64,000 nucleotides of DNA from Actinomyces oris (GTDB lineage: Bacteria; Actinomycetota; Actinomycetes; Actinomycetales; Actinomycetaceae). Shown here in pieces: positions 9,901 through 16,690 of this stretch; position 1 is the stretch's first letter; each line of letters starts with the position of its first letter. The notes below the pieces were generated by a model, which was not told the origin of the DNA, ran no database searches, and saw nothing but the letters and a program-made list of their open reading frames with translations. The stretch covers positions 1 to 64,000 of the forward strand of contig NZ_MSKS01000013.1 of NCBI RefSeq assembly GCF_001937445.1. Reading direction: 5' to 3'. A program made the translations under genes and the position numbers.

Positions 9901-10083
9901 CAGGCCTCGGAAACCTCGGACCCGAAGGCGGAGCTCAACCAGGCGCTCTCCGACGCTCAGACAGCGATGACCGACGCGGACACAGCCAGGAGCAAGGGCG
10001 ACTGGGCGGCATACGGCGATGCGCAGAAGCGCCTCAACGATGCCGTCAAGCGGGCCGTTGCGGCCCAGCAGAAGCTGGGCTGA
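6901..10083 (+). CDS. UPF0182 family large membrane protein (1060 aa)
   Basis: A disordered Gly/Pro/Arg-rich N-terminus (about 60 aa) precedes roughly seven transmembrane helices within residues 60-360, for example LALTISIIAAIAVAIGIL and WIALIVLFLVGFAIMF. A large, probably extracytoplasmic domain of about 600 residues follows. The last ~130 residues are Ala/Pro/Ser/Asp-rich and disordered, then form a short helical coil. Length and order match the actinobacterial UPF0182 proteins (Mycobacterium Rv3193c type, recalled). Function is unknown. The start is GTG with GGGAGCAGG upstream. A nested hairpin follows the stop. Confidence 0.92.
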   Translation: MSTRPDDESPDSTPEESSSKSTGSSRQGKPDKGAGLFGLGRMGGGGPRPPRAPRSRTGGGRPGPLALTISIIAAIAVAIGILSQVWTEVLWYSQIGYARVLWTQWIALIVLFLVGFAIMFGAVFVSMTRAYRAREIGMPDDEATRNLEAYRSVIEPVRRRLTWVVPAVLALFGSAWELAPSWREILLAFNSQSFGVKDPQFGIDISFYVFILPAVLTLMSFLSGVVLFSGVASIVVHYLYGGISVVRKPHFTKAARMHLAVFLALYAVIRAVGYWLGRYSALYASNSKFDGANYTDVNAVIPANAILAAIGLAVAILFVASVRSSSWRLPIIGVAVMIVSSLVVGTAYPLVIQKFIVDPNAQRQEAEYIQRNINATKAAYGLENVETTNYDATTKTAAGQLEKDAESTTSIRLLDPGLISPTFQQVQQNKQYYSFANRLNVDRYKVGSTSRDTVIAVRELNLSGLGEQQQTWVNEHTVYTHGYGVVNAYGNTVATRGYPSFWEGGIPSKGDLGEYEPRIYFGQSSPSYSIVGGKDNGSPRELDYPDDESKTGQVNTTFAGNGGPSVSNPFNRLLYAAKFREANILFSQEVREGSQILYDRDPAKRVAKVAPWLTLDNSPYPAVVDHDDNPATPKRVMWIVDGYTTTNNYPYAQHESLAKATATADNKGGLLRAPEESNYVRNSVKAVVDAYDGSVKLYQWDDKDPILKSWQKVFPGTVMPMSQMSADLIAHMRYPEDLFNVQRTMMATYHVNDAAEFYSGGDFWKIPDDPTTPSQDQQAPYYLTLKMPGQEQASFSLSSAYIIGGNTNRNVLTGFLAVDSETSPGTGKKGERSPSYGKLRLLELPRSSNVAGPGQVQNIFDSNPEISKELNLLSQEGSQVIKGNLLTLPVGGGLLYVQPVYVQSSSGTQYPLLRKVLVSFGDNVGFADTLSGALDQVFGGNSGATTGQEAIDGDAAAANDTNETTDGKDPTADGGAKASPSPSAAPTASASAPPNASATPQASETSDPKAELNQALSDAQTAMTDADTARSKGDWAAYGDAQKRLNDAVKRAVAAQQKLG

Positions 10084-10103
10084 GCCCGCTCGGAGCACAG
10101 CAT

Positions 10104-10156
10104 GAGGGCGTGCCCTGCGATCCGCCTCACCGGGCGGTGAGCAAGGGCACGCCCTC
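10104..10156 (+). terminator. Hairpin after the UPF0182 gene
   Basis: Inverted repeat GAGGGCGTGCCCT (10104-10116) with AGGGCACGCCCTC (10144-10156), a perfect 13-bp stem. The loop itself contains a smaller CTCACC/GGTGAG hairpin. There is no clear T tract after it, so termination may be inefficient or rely on the hairpin alone. Confidence 0.65.
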
Positions 10157-10202
10157 GCCATTTGCCTTGGGGGTGGGATGCCCCTAAGGTTGGTGACACC
10201 GA

Positions 10203-10279
10203 CGCGGGGTGGAGCAGTTCGGTAGCTCGCCGGGCTCATAACCCGGAGGTCGCAGGTTCGAATCCTGTCCCCGCTACCA
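10203..10279 (+). tRNA. Initiator tRNA-fMet (CAU)
   Basis: 77 bases including an encoded CCA. The acceptor stem is CGCGGGG/CCCCGCU with an unpaired C1-U72, and the anticodon stem ends in three G:C pairs around CTCATAA. Both are initiator hallmarks. The T arm has GGTTCGAATCC. It is the only tRNA in this part of the window, and accessory sequence begins directly after it. Confidence 0.97.
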
Positions 10280-10300
10280 AGGCCGTATCGGCGGTAGGAA

Positions 10301-10328
10301 CCCCGGCACCGAAAGGTGCCGGGGTTTT
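10301..10328 (+). terminator. Rho-independent terminator of the initiator tRNA gene
   Basis: CCCCGGCACC, a GAAA tetraloop, GGTGCCGGGG, then TTTTCT. A 10-bp perfect stem with a stable GNRA loop and a T run, 22 bases past the tRNA. Confidence 0.93.
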
Positions 10329-11354
10329 CTGCGGATTACCGCTCAGAACCACAATCACCCCGACTTTCAGTTGTTATCACAACGCAAAGTCAGATCTTAA
10401 GCACCACGTTCACGCCGATAACCCAGGTTGGAGGATGAGCTCCATGTCGCCCGCCAGTGCGGCGCGGACGCTATGGCGGGAACTGCCCGCCCCAAGCATC
10501 CACACCGACCCACACCCCTTGGAATCAATCATCTAGGAGCTGTGTCGTCTCATATCTTCTGGGAGTGTCGGGTGTCATGACGTCTCAGGACACTGGTGGG
10601 GTGGGTCTGCCGGATGGGAGAGCTGCTGCTTGGGCCTGTCGGAGGGGGCCGGCCCGGTCACTGTGGTGGCTGCCCGGTGTCGTCTGGATGCACTGCACGA
10701 GGGTGGGGTGCTCCTGGAGGAGGGTTAGGGGTACTTCGGGTGGGTGGGGCCTTCGTGCAGTACGCACAACCCGTGGTCAGTGGAGCCCGACCCTCGTGGA
10801 GTAGACCGACTCGAGGCGAGACTCAAGGCGGAGCCGGCGTCGAACCATGGCCTCCGGGACCCTGCGCAGGCAGCGGGCAGGGGGCGGACCCGTGGCGGAG
10901 GCGCCGGGCTGTGCCACCGAGAACCCCGGACTCGCTCCTGCGCTGCCCGGTGTCCACAGCGCTGACATGAACAAGCCTGCTGCCAAAGCACCCCCGTGGG
11001 GATCGTTGGAATCCTGCGGTTCTTCTTCGGTGGGCGACGCTGACTCGCTCGTCAATGTCATCCAGGAGGCCCTCAACGCGATCCGAGTCCCGACCTCGAT
11101 CCCTGCGCTCTGAGGGCAAACCATTATGTCGACCACCGCTGGCTCAGCCATCGGTGCTCCTGTCGCAGGTGACCACCAACAAGGTAACGGGCACTGCCCC
11201 AGCCCAGGGAGCTGTGGAGTCCTCCGACTCGAAGCCAGTGTCTGATATTGACCGTTTTGGACACCGCGACGCGCCGAGCGACACGCGACCAAGAACCCTG
11301 TTCAATAAGCCGGCTCTCCCAGGCCCGTGGGCCCGGCTGTCGGATGATCGGCCT
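10329..11354. other. About 1 kb without recognisable genes next to the tRNA
   Basis: Open frames here reach 170 aa on the minus strand (10777-11292), but none has a family signature or a convincing start. Bases 10340-10440 are AT-richer than the surroundings. A 33-codon plus-strand frame begins at an ATG near 10436 behind GGTTGGAGG and ends at 10536; it resembles nothing known to me. I read the stretch as degraded accessory DNA. I searched by eye for a repeat of the tRNA 3' end and found none. Confidence 0.5.
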
Positions 11355-11465
11355 GTGACCACCATTGGCTACGTGCGGGTCAGCACCGCGGACCACTCCC
11401 TCGGCATACAGCTCGATGCCTTCAACGCCGCCGACTACACCCATGTCTTCACCGACACGGCCTCG
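11355..11465 (+). pseudogene. Fragment of a serine recombinase (resolvase/invertase) N-terminus
   Basis: From GTG 11355 the translation reads TTIGYVRVSTADHSLGIQLDA, then VFTDTASA. This is the classic start of Tn3-type resolvases, with the catalytic Ser in YVRVST. Homology stops after about 37 residues; the frame then runs into Ala/Pro-rich sequence with no further recombinase motifs (no GxxS catalytic Arg region, no helix-turn-helix). It is a truncated relic, probably of a mobile element that entered beside the tRNA gene. Confidence 0.8.
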
Positions 11466-11569
11466 GCGCCCTTGACTCGCGCCCCGGCCCCACTTTTGCC
11501 CTCGCTTGCCCTCGACGCCGCCGGCCTCGCCGTCTTGGCGGTTGCCCCGGCGGTCAGGACAATGGGGCC

Positions 11570-13225
11570 ATGAGTATGACGGCGTCGGACGACGTCCCGG
11601 AGGTGCGCAAGGCCCGCGGGGCGTTCTTCACCCCGCCGGCTATCGCTGCCTTCATCGCCAACTGGGCGATCTCGAGCTCAAGCGACACGGTCCTCGAACC
11701 CTCCATGGGGGACGCCGAGTTCCTCACTCACGCTGTCGAGCGTCTCGCCGATCTAGGCAACGGTGAACCGATAGTTTGGGGTTCTGAGCTACACGCCTAC
11801 TCCGCCGAGGCCGGAATCGAGCGCGTCACGGAAGCCGGTGGAAAGGCCGTCGTCGAGGTCGGTGACTTCTTCGACCGCCCCGTGGACCAACGGTTCACTG
11901 TCGTCATCGGCAACCCGCCCTACATCCGCTTCCAGGACTTCTCCGGGCGGGAACGAGCCAAGGCCCAGTCCGCAGCTCTGCGCGGCGGCGTGGCGCTCTC
12001 GGGCCTCGCTTCAGCATGGGCTGCTTTCACTGTCGCGTCGTCCCTCCATCTGGCCCGAGGCGGCCGCCTCGGTTTCGTCCTGCCAGCCGAGCTGCTCAAC
12101 GCCAACTACGCCGCACCGGTGCGCCAGTTCCTCTTCGACCACTTCACCGGTATCGAGCTTGTCACGTTCACTAAACGTGTCTTCGCTGAGGCTGAGACCG
12201 AGGCCGTGCTCCTTCTCGCCTCCGGCTATGACGAGGGCACCTCCACGACGATGTCCTTCCGCCAGGTCACCAACGCCGACGCCCTCGACGACCTCGGTCC
12301 CGTCCTCACCTGGGAACCTGCGGATCCTGCAGGTAAGTGGTCGGGTGGGGTCGTCTCCGTTGACGCAACGGCCGCTCTCGTCGATGCCGCGGCAGCCGGA
12401 ACCTTCACCGCCCTTGCGACGTGGGGGAGTCTCAGGCTGGGCATGGTCACCGGACGCAACACCTACTTCGCCATGACCCCCGCCATGGTCAAGGACGCCG
12501 GTCTGTGCCGTAGCGAGACGCTCACGCTCTCCCCGCCCGGGTCGAACCACCTCCGTGGTCTGACCCTGACGTCGGCGGACATGCGACGCCTAGGTGCGCA
12601 AGGCAAGCGAACCCGTCTGTTCTACCCCCGCGAAGGGGCGCTCTCCGACGGCGCTCGGGCCTACCTCGACGCCGGTATTGCCAAGGGCGTCGACAATGCG
12701 TACAAGTGCCGCGTCCGCCGCGTGTGGTGGCAGGTTCCCCTGCTCAAGCCCGCGGACCTTCTGCTGACCTACATGAACGCCGACACGGTCCAGATGGTCA
12801 GCAACGAGGCCAAGGCGTATCACCTCAATTCCGTCCACGGCGTCTACCTCGCCCCCGAAAACCGCGAGCTCGGGCGTGAGCTGCTGCCTCTTGCCTCGCT
12901 GAACTCCCTCACGATGCTCTCCGCTGAGATCACGGGCCGTGCCTACGGAGGCGGGGTCCTCAAGATGGAGCCCGGCGAGGCGGCTAAGTGGCTCACCCCG
13001 TCGCCCACGACGCTCGCAGCTGCGAAGCCGGCTCTCGACAGCCTCCGCGGCATCGTCGCCGATCTCCTCGATGCTGGGGACCTCACCGCAGCCGTGTCAC
13101 TCGTTGATGAGGTCCTCCTCGTCGATCACCTCTCCCTAAGCAACCAGACTGTCAAGGCGGTCCGCGACGCGCGGGACCAGCTCGCTGACCGGAGAAAGGC
13201 ACGTGGTCGCAGTGTCCAGGCTTGA
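11570..13225 (+). CDS. Type II-like N6-adenine DNA methyltransferase (Eco57I/TaqI class)
   Basis: 551 aa. SAM-binding motif I is VLEPSMGDAEFL (about residue 45). The catalytic motif IV, NPPY, lies in VIGNPPYIRFQDFSG (about residue 115), marking a gamma-class adenine methyltransferase. A region rich in hydrophobic strands (LGFVLPAELLNANYA) follows, then a C-terminal target-recognition part. The start is ATG 11570 (a second ATG lies two codons on); the ribosome binding site is weak. The end overlaps by 23 bases a frame that encodes the start of a restriction-enzyme-like protein now broken by a frameshift. The methyltransferase itself looks intact, so it may act as an orphan enzyme. The target sequence is not predictable. 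Confidence 0.87.
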   Translation: MSMTASDDVPEVRKARGAFFTPPAIAAFIANWAISSSSDTVLEPSMGDAEFLTHAVERLADLGNGEPIVWGSELHAYSAEAGIERVTEAGGKAVVEVGDFFDRPVDQRFTVVIGNPPYIRFQDFSGRERAKAQSAALRGGVALSGLASAWAAFTVASSLHLARGGRLGFVLPAELLNANYAAPVRQFLFDHFTGIELVTFTKRVFAEAETEAVLLLASGYDEGTSTTMSFRQVTNADALDDLGPVLTWEPADPAGKWSGGVVSVDATAALVDAAAAGTFTALATWGSLRLGMVTGRNTYFAMTPAMVKDAGLCRSETLTLSPPGSNHLRGLTLTSADMRRLGAQGKRTRLFYPREGALSDGARAYLDAGIAKGVDNAYKCRVRRVWWQVPLLKPADLLLTYMNADTVQMVSNEAKAYHLNSVHGVYLAPENRELGRELLPLASLNSLTMLSAEITGRAYGGGVLKMEPGEAAKWLTPSPTTLAAAKPALDSLRGIVADLLDAGDLTAAVSLVDEVLLVDHLSLSNQTVKAVRDARDQLADRRKARGRSVQA

Positions 13226-13790
13226 GTCGCGCCTCTTGGAAGCCCTCGAGTCATGCGGTCCCAAGGCGGACGACGCCGAACCACAGTCCACGAAGAAGAA
13301 CTTCAACCAGAACGTCTCGGATGCCCTTGCCATCGCCCTGGCGAGTGAGATGAGAAATCGAGGGATGGGTGGAGTACTCCCACTCCCTCGTGATCCCAGG
13401 ACAGACCGTTCCACCGGCACGGAGCGACGAATGGCTGGCGGAATCGGTGCCAAGAAGGTTGATGTCACGTGGGCGACCGATGAGGCTGGCTTAATCGCAG
13501 CGATCTCGGTCAAAACCCATTCTCTTCCGTGATGGAAAGACCTTGAACTATCAGAAGAACCTCACGAACCGTCGTGCTGGCATGCTCAATGAGGCCGTCA
13601 CCTTGCACCGCCGGTTTCCCTACGCCGTCTTGGCTGGGTTCTTCGTTCTCCTGGCCGATTTCAATCCCGAGCAAAGGCCCATCCGCGCGTTCGAGGTCAA
13701 CGATCTGGAGCGAGAGGTGCCGCTCGACGACATGTTCGAGGCCCTCATCGAGCGCGTGGCTGAGCGAAACTTCGACTCATATGAGGCCTT
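13203..13790 (+). pseudogene. Frameshifted restriction endonuclease-like gene
   Basis: Two frames read as one protein. The first (from GTG 13203) ends ...KKVDVTWATDEAGLIAAISVKT, then hits a stop at 13530-13532. The second, shifted by one base, continues FRDGKTLNYQKNLTNRRAG and on to AERNFDSYEA. The join lies within about 13517-13525 (one extra base, or two lost). The D...SVK spacing would suit a PD-(D/E)xK-type core, but this is a weak call. The second frame reads straight through the 18-bp hairpin at 13791 into the start of ppk2, so the natural C-terminus also seems to be lost. Position directly after the methyltransferase makes it the likely cognate restriction enzyme, now dead. Confidence 0.7.
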
Positions 13791-13839
13791 CGACTCCAGA
13801 GGAGCCCGGCCCTGGGAGGGACGGGCTCCTCTGGAGTCG
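13791..13839. terminator. 18-bp perfect hairpin ending the restriction-modification patch
   Basis: CGACTCCAGAGGAGCCCG at 13791-13808 and its exact complement at 13822-13839, with a 13-base loop. No T tract follows on the plus strand. It lies 38 bases before ppk2 and inside the tail of the broken restriction gene. It probably ends transcription from the restriction-modification genes. Confidence 0.7.
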
Positions 13840-13876
13840 TTTCCGTTGACGGTTACCGTGCGTACGGGGACGTGCT

Positions 13877-14752
13877 ATGCGAAACTCAAGTATGGCAAAG
13901 AAGCACCCCACCATGGACCGTTCCCTGTACGAGGCCGAGCTGCTGAGGCTGCAGGCGGAGCTGGTCGAGATGCAGGAGTGGGTCAGGGCCACCGGAGCCC
14001 GCGTCGTCGTCATCTTCGAGGGCCGCGACGCGGCCGGCAAGGGCGGAGCGATCAAACGCATCACCGAGTACCTCAACCCGCGTATCGCGCGCGTGGTCGC
14101 GCTTCCTGTGCCCACCGAGCGCGAGCGCACCCAGTGGTACTTCCAGCGCTACATCGCGCACCTGCCCGCCGCCGGTGAGATCTGCCTGTTCGACCGCTCC
14201 TGGTACAACCGCGGCGGCGTCGAGCACGTCATGGGCTACTGCACCCCGGAGGAGCACCGGCGCTTCCTCCAGCAGTGCCCGGTCTTCGAGAGGATGCTCG
14301 TCGACGACGGCATCCTGCTGCGCAAGTACTGGTTCTCCGTTCCCCAGAAGGAGCAGTACAAGCGTTTCAAGTCGCGGATGACCGACCCCATGCGGCGCTG
14401 GAAGCTCTCACCCACTGACCTGGAGGCCCTGCCCCGCTGGGAGGATTACTCGCGCGCCAAGGACGAGATGTTCGTCCACACGGACATCGACTCCGCGCGC
14501 TGGCACGTCGTGGAGTCCGCCGACAAGCGCAAGGCGCGTATCAACATGATCCACCACCTGCTGGAATCCATTCCCTACGAGCACGTGGAGCGTCCCAAGA
14601 TGAAGTTCCCCAAGAAGCCCTCGTTCCCGTCGTCGGGCTACCGCCGTACCGACCGATCCCTCCAGAGCGAGGTGCCCGACTACGCCGCCACCCTCAACGC
14701 GGCCGATGCGCCCGAGCGTTACGTGGACCTCGAGGACCAGGGGATCAGCTAG
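13877..14752 (+). CDS. ppk2: Polyphosphate kinase 2 (PPK2)
   Basis: 291 aa. PPK2 transfers phosphate between polyphosphate and nucleoside diphosphates. Walker A is FEGRDAAGKGG (about residue 52), the lid region is RERTQWYFQRY, and Walker B is FDRSWYNRGGVEHVMGY. The size and single domain fit the one-domain PPK2 class. ATG 13877 follows GGGGACG; the ATG five codons later is an alternative start. The TAG stop overlaps the TAG of the convergent Sir2 gene by four bases, leaving no room for a terminator between them. Confidence 0.95.
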   Translation: MRNSSMAKKHPTMDRSLYEAELLRLQAELVEMQEWVRATGARVVVIFEGRDAAGKGGAIKRITEYLNPRIARVVALPVPTERERTQWYFQRYIAHLPAAGEICLFDRSWYNRGGVEHVMGYCTPEEHRRFLQQCPVFERMLVDDGILLRKYWFSVPQKEQYKRFKSRMTDPMRRWKLSPTDLEALPRWEDYSRAKDEMFVHTDIDSARWHVVESADKRKARINMIHHLLESIPYEHVERPKMKFPKKPSFPSSGYRRTDRSLQSEVPDYAATLNAADAPERYVDLEDQGIS

Positions 14753-15504
14753 GGCCGGCGGCTCCTGCGCCCCAGCTCCTCGAAGACTTTCCCGACCGGC
14801 TCACGGATGACGAGGTCGGCGCGGGAGTCATACGGCGTAGGAGTCGCGTTCACGAGGACCAGGCGCTCACCGACGTAGTAGTCGATGAGGCCCGCTGCCG
14901 GGTAGACGACCAGGCTCGTTCCGGCCACGATCAGCAGATCCGCCTCCGAGATGGCCCGCACGGCCCCCTCCATGACGTCGCTGTTCAGCATCTCCCCGTA
15001 GAACACAATGTCGGGGCGCAGCACCGAGGCGCACACGGGGCAGTGGGGGACCTCGCCGGAGCGGGCGTTGTCGACGTCGTCCAGGGTGAAGTGCTCGCCG
15101 CAGCCGGTGCAGATCAGGCGTGACCAGTTGCCGTGCAGCTCGAGGACCCGCTCGGAGCCGGCCCGCTGGTGGAGGCCGTCAATGTTCTGCGTGACCACGG
15201 CCGACAGCTTCCCGGCCCGCTCGAGATCGGCTACGAACCGGTGGGCCGCGTTGGGGGCCACGCCCTCGCGGGCGTTCTCCTGGGCGAACCACTCCCAGTA
15301 GGCCTGCGGGTGCACGGTGAAGAAGTCGATGGACAGGACCTGCTCCAGGGGGATCTCCCGGTCCTGGTGGTAGAAGCCCTTGGCTCCTCGGAAGTCGGGG
15401 ATCCCCGACTCGGTTGAGACCCCGGCACCACCGAAGAAGACGATGCGTCTGGACTCTTCAATCCACTGGGCGAGCAGGCCCCGCTGGCTGTCCTGGTGAT
15501 CCAT
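14749..15504 (-). CDS. cobB: Sir2-family NAD-dependent protein deacylase
   Basis: About 251 aa, the usual length of bacterial sirtuins. NAD-binding GAGVSTESGIPDFRG lies near residue 30. TQNIDGLHQRAG and the catalytic His in LELHGN follow, then a zinc ribbon made of CTGC and CPVC. GTSLVVYPA and LVLVNATPTPYD close the Rossmann fold. It removes acyl groups from lysines using NAD+. ATG 15504 is favoured (AAGGTGGGG upstream) over GTG 15513. The stop overlaps the ppk2 stop. Confidence 0.95.
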   Translation of the reverse strand: MDHQDSQRGLLAQWIEESRRIVFFGGAGVSTESGIPDFRGAKGFYHQDREIPLEQVLSIDFFTVHPQAYWEWFAQENAREGVAPNAAHRFVADLERAGKLSAVVTQNIDGLHQRAGSERVLELHGNWSRLICTGCGEHFTLDDVDNARSGEVPHCPVCASVLRPDIVFYGEMLNSDVMEGAVRAISEADLLIVAGTSLVVYPAAGLIDYYVGERLVLVNATPTPYDSRADLVIREPVGKVFEELGRRSRRP

Positions 15505-15514
15505 GCACCCCACC

Positions 15515-15940
15515 TTAACGCCGGGGACCGATCCTGCACGGGCGGATCCGGTCGCGGCGCCATACGAGGCACATGCTCAGGATGCAGGCAACAGTCGACA
15601 GCGTCCCGGTGGCATAGCGCTCGAACTCGCTGGTGGTGATGAGGAGGTTGAACGCCGAGGCGATGAACAGCCACAGGGTCGAGACATACACAATGCTACG
15701 CGCGGTGCGATCACGCAGAGGGCGGCGTATCAGACCGCCGTACCTGAGGTACGCCAGACCGCAGCCGAACCAGACCAGGAAGAGTGCCAGGTTGACCGGC
15801 CTGAGGAGGAGAGGGGAGACAGTATAGGCGCCGCCCAGGACGAACCGGCCCAAGGGAAGTCCCAGAGCCAGCAGTAGCTGCAGCACGCCATTGATGAAGA
15901 ACAAGACGGCGCACGTAGCCGCGAGCACAGGTGACTTCAT
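15515..15940 (-). CDS. Small four-helix membrane protein, unknown function
   Basis: 141 aa with about four hydrophobic helices: LAATCAVLFFINGVLQLLLAL, PVNLALFLVWFGCGLAYL, SIVYVSTLWLFIASAFNLL and TLSTVACILSMCLVW. A positively charged C-terminus (RRDRIRPCRIGPRR) suggests a cytoplasmic tail. No family is recognised. It ends 11 bases before the Sir2 ATG on the same strand, so the two may be co-transcribed. Confidence 0.6.
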   Translation of the reverse strand: MKSPVLAATCAVLFFINGVLQLLLALGLPLGRFVLGGAYTVSPLLLRPVNLALFLVWFGCGLAYLRYGGLIRRPLRDRTARSIVYVSTLWLFIASAFNLLITTSEFERYATGTLSTVACILSMCLVWRRDRIRPCRIGPRR

Positions 15941-16151
15941 AAGAGCGACTGTACCGGCCCGTTTTCTGACGTGAGGGGCTCTGGGGCGGCCCGGTATCGG
16001 GGCGCCCGGATGTGGCCGAGTCCCGCGCTCCGTCCGGTCTTGTAGCCAATGGGGGACAAGACAGGGAACTGACCCACGGGTACCAGCCGAGTCCCTGGAT
16101 ATCCAGGAAGATGAATCTCAGCCTCCTCGCAGGACGCTGAGCGGAACGGCA

Positions 16152-16206
16152 AGGGCCCAGATCAGCTGCGGAACGGTGTGGCTACGCTCCGCCAGACCTG
16201 GGCCCT
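16152..16206 (-). terminator. Nested hairpin after the DUF3107 gene
   Basis: AGGGCCCAG (16152-16160) pairs with CTGGGCCCT (16198-16206). The 37-base loop contains a second GCGGA/TCCGC stem. It starts 27 bases past the stop of the minus-strand DUF3107 gene. No T run is evident. Confidence 0.5.
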
Positions 16207-16232
16207 GTGCGTGCTCGTCGTGGGGGAGAGAC

Positions 16233-16448
16233 TCAGATACCGAAGCCGACCCGGCGGGGCTCGGCCTCACCGAGCTCGACGTAGGCCAGGGAGCCGGCCG
16301 GCACGAAGACTTTGCGGCCCTTGTCGTCGGTGAGGGTGACGGCCTTGGTCTCGGCGTCGGCCACGGCGGCCAGCACCTTCTCCTGAGAGTCGGAGGTCTC
16401 CAGGGAGAGCTCGCGGCTGGCGTGCTTGATTCCGATCGTGACCTGCAT
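16233..16448 (-). CDS. DUF3107 family protein
   Basis: 71 aa, beginning MQVTIGIKHASREL and containing KAVTLTDDKGRKVFVPAGSLAYVELG. This is the standard profile of the small, soluble actinobacterial DUF3107 proteins of unknown role. ATG 16448 is supported by AGGAG four bases upstream; the frame extends to 16463 without such support. It is divergent from the adnA gene. In Mycobacterium the same family lies near the adnAB genes (Rv3208A, Rv3202c and Rv3201c, recalled), so the neighbourhood is conserved. Confidence 0.85.
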   Translation of the reverse strand: MQVTIGIKHASRELSLETSDSQEKVLAAVADAETKAVTLTDDKGRKVFVPAGSLAYVELGEAEPRRVGFGI

Positions 16449-16690
16449 GGGGCTCCTTCGCATCGTCTGTGTGCCGTATTGAGCGGCATAGCCCGTCGGG
16501 GAGAGGGGCGTGAACCTGGCTCGATCCTAGGGTGCCGCGGCCGCGCCGACCCTTCGCGCGCCCCAGGAGCCGCGGCGTTTCGCGCCACGCGGAACATGCG
16601 CCGTCGGCGCTTCCTGGTGGAGGACTCGTGACCGATGACGATCCGTTAACGGTGCGCGCTCCTATCGGTGGCCCGTGGTGAGATGGTCCC

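Noticed and set aside
7276-10239. 987-aa open frame antisense to the UPF0182 gene
   Set aside because: Low-complexity Gly/Val/Arg/His translation typical of the reverse frame of a GC-rich gene; the plus-strand protein matches a known family.
10203-13876. Integrated element with direct repeats of the tRNA-fMet end
   Set aside because: No second copy of the tRNA 3' sequence and no tyrosine integrase found by eye; only a resolvase relic supports mobility.
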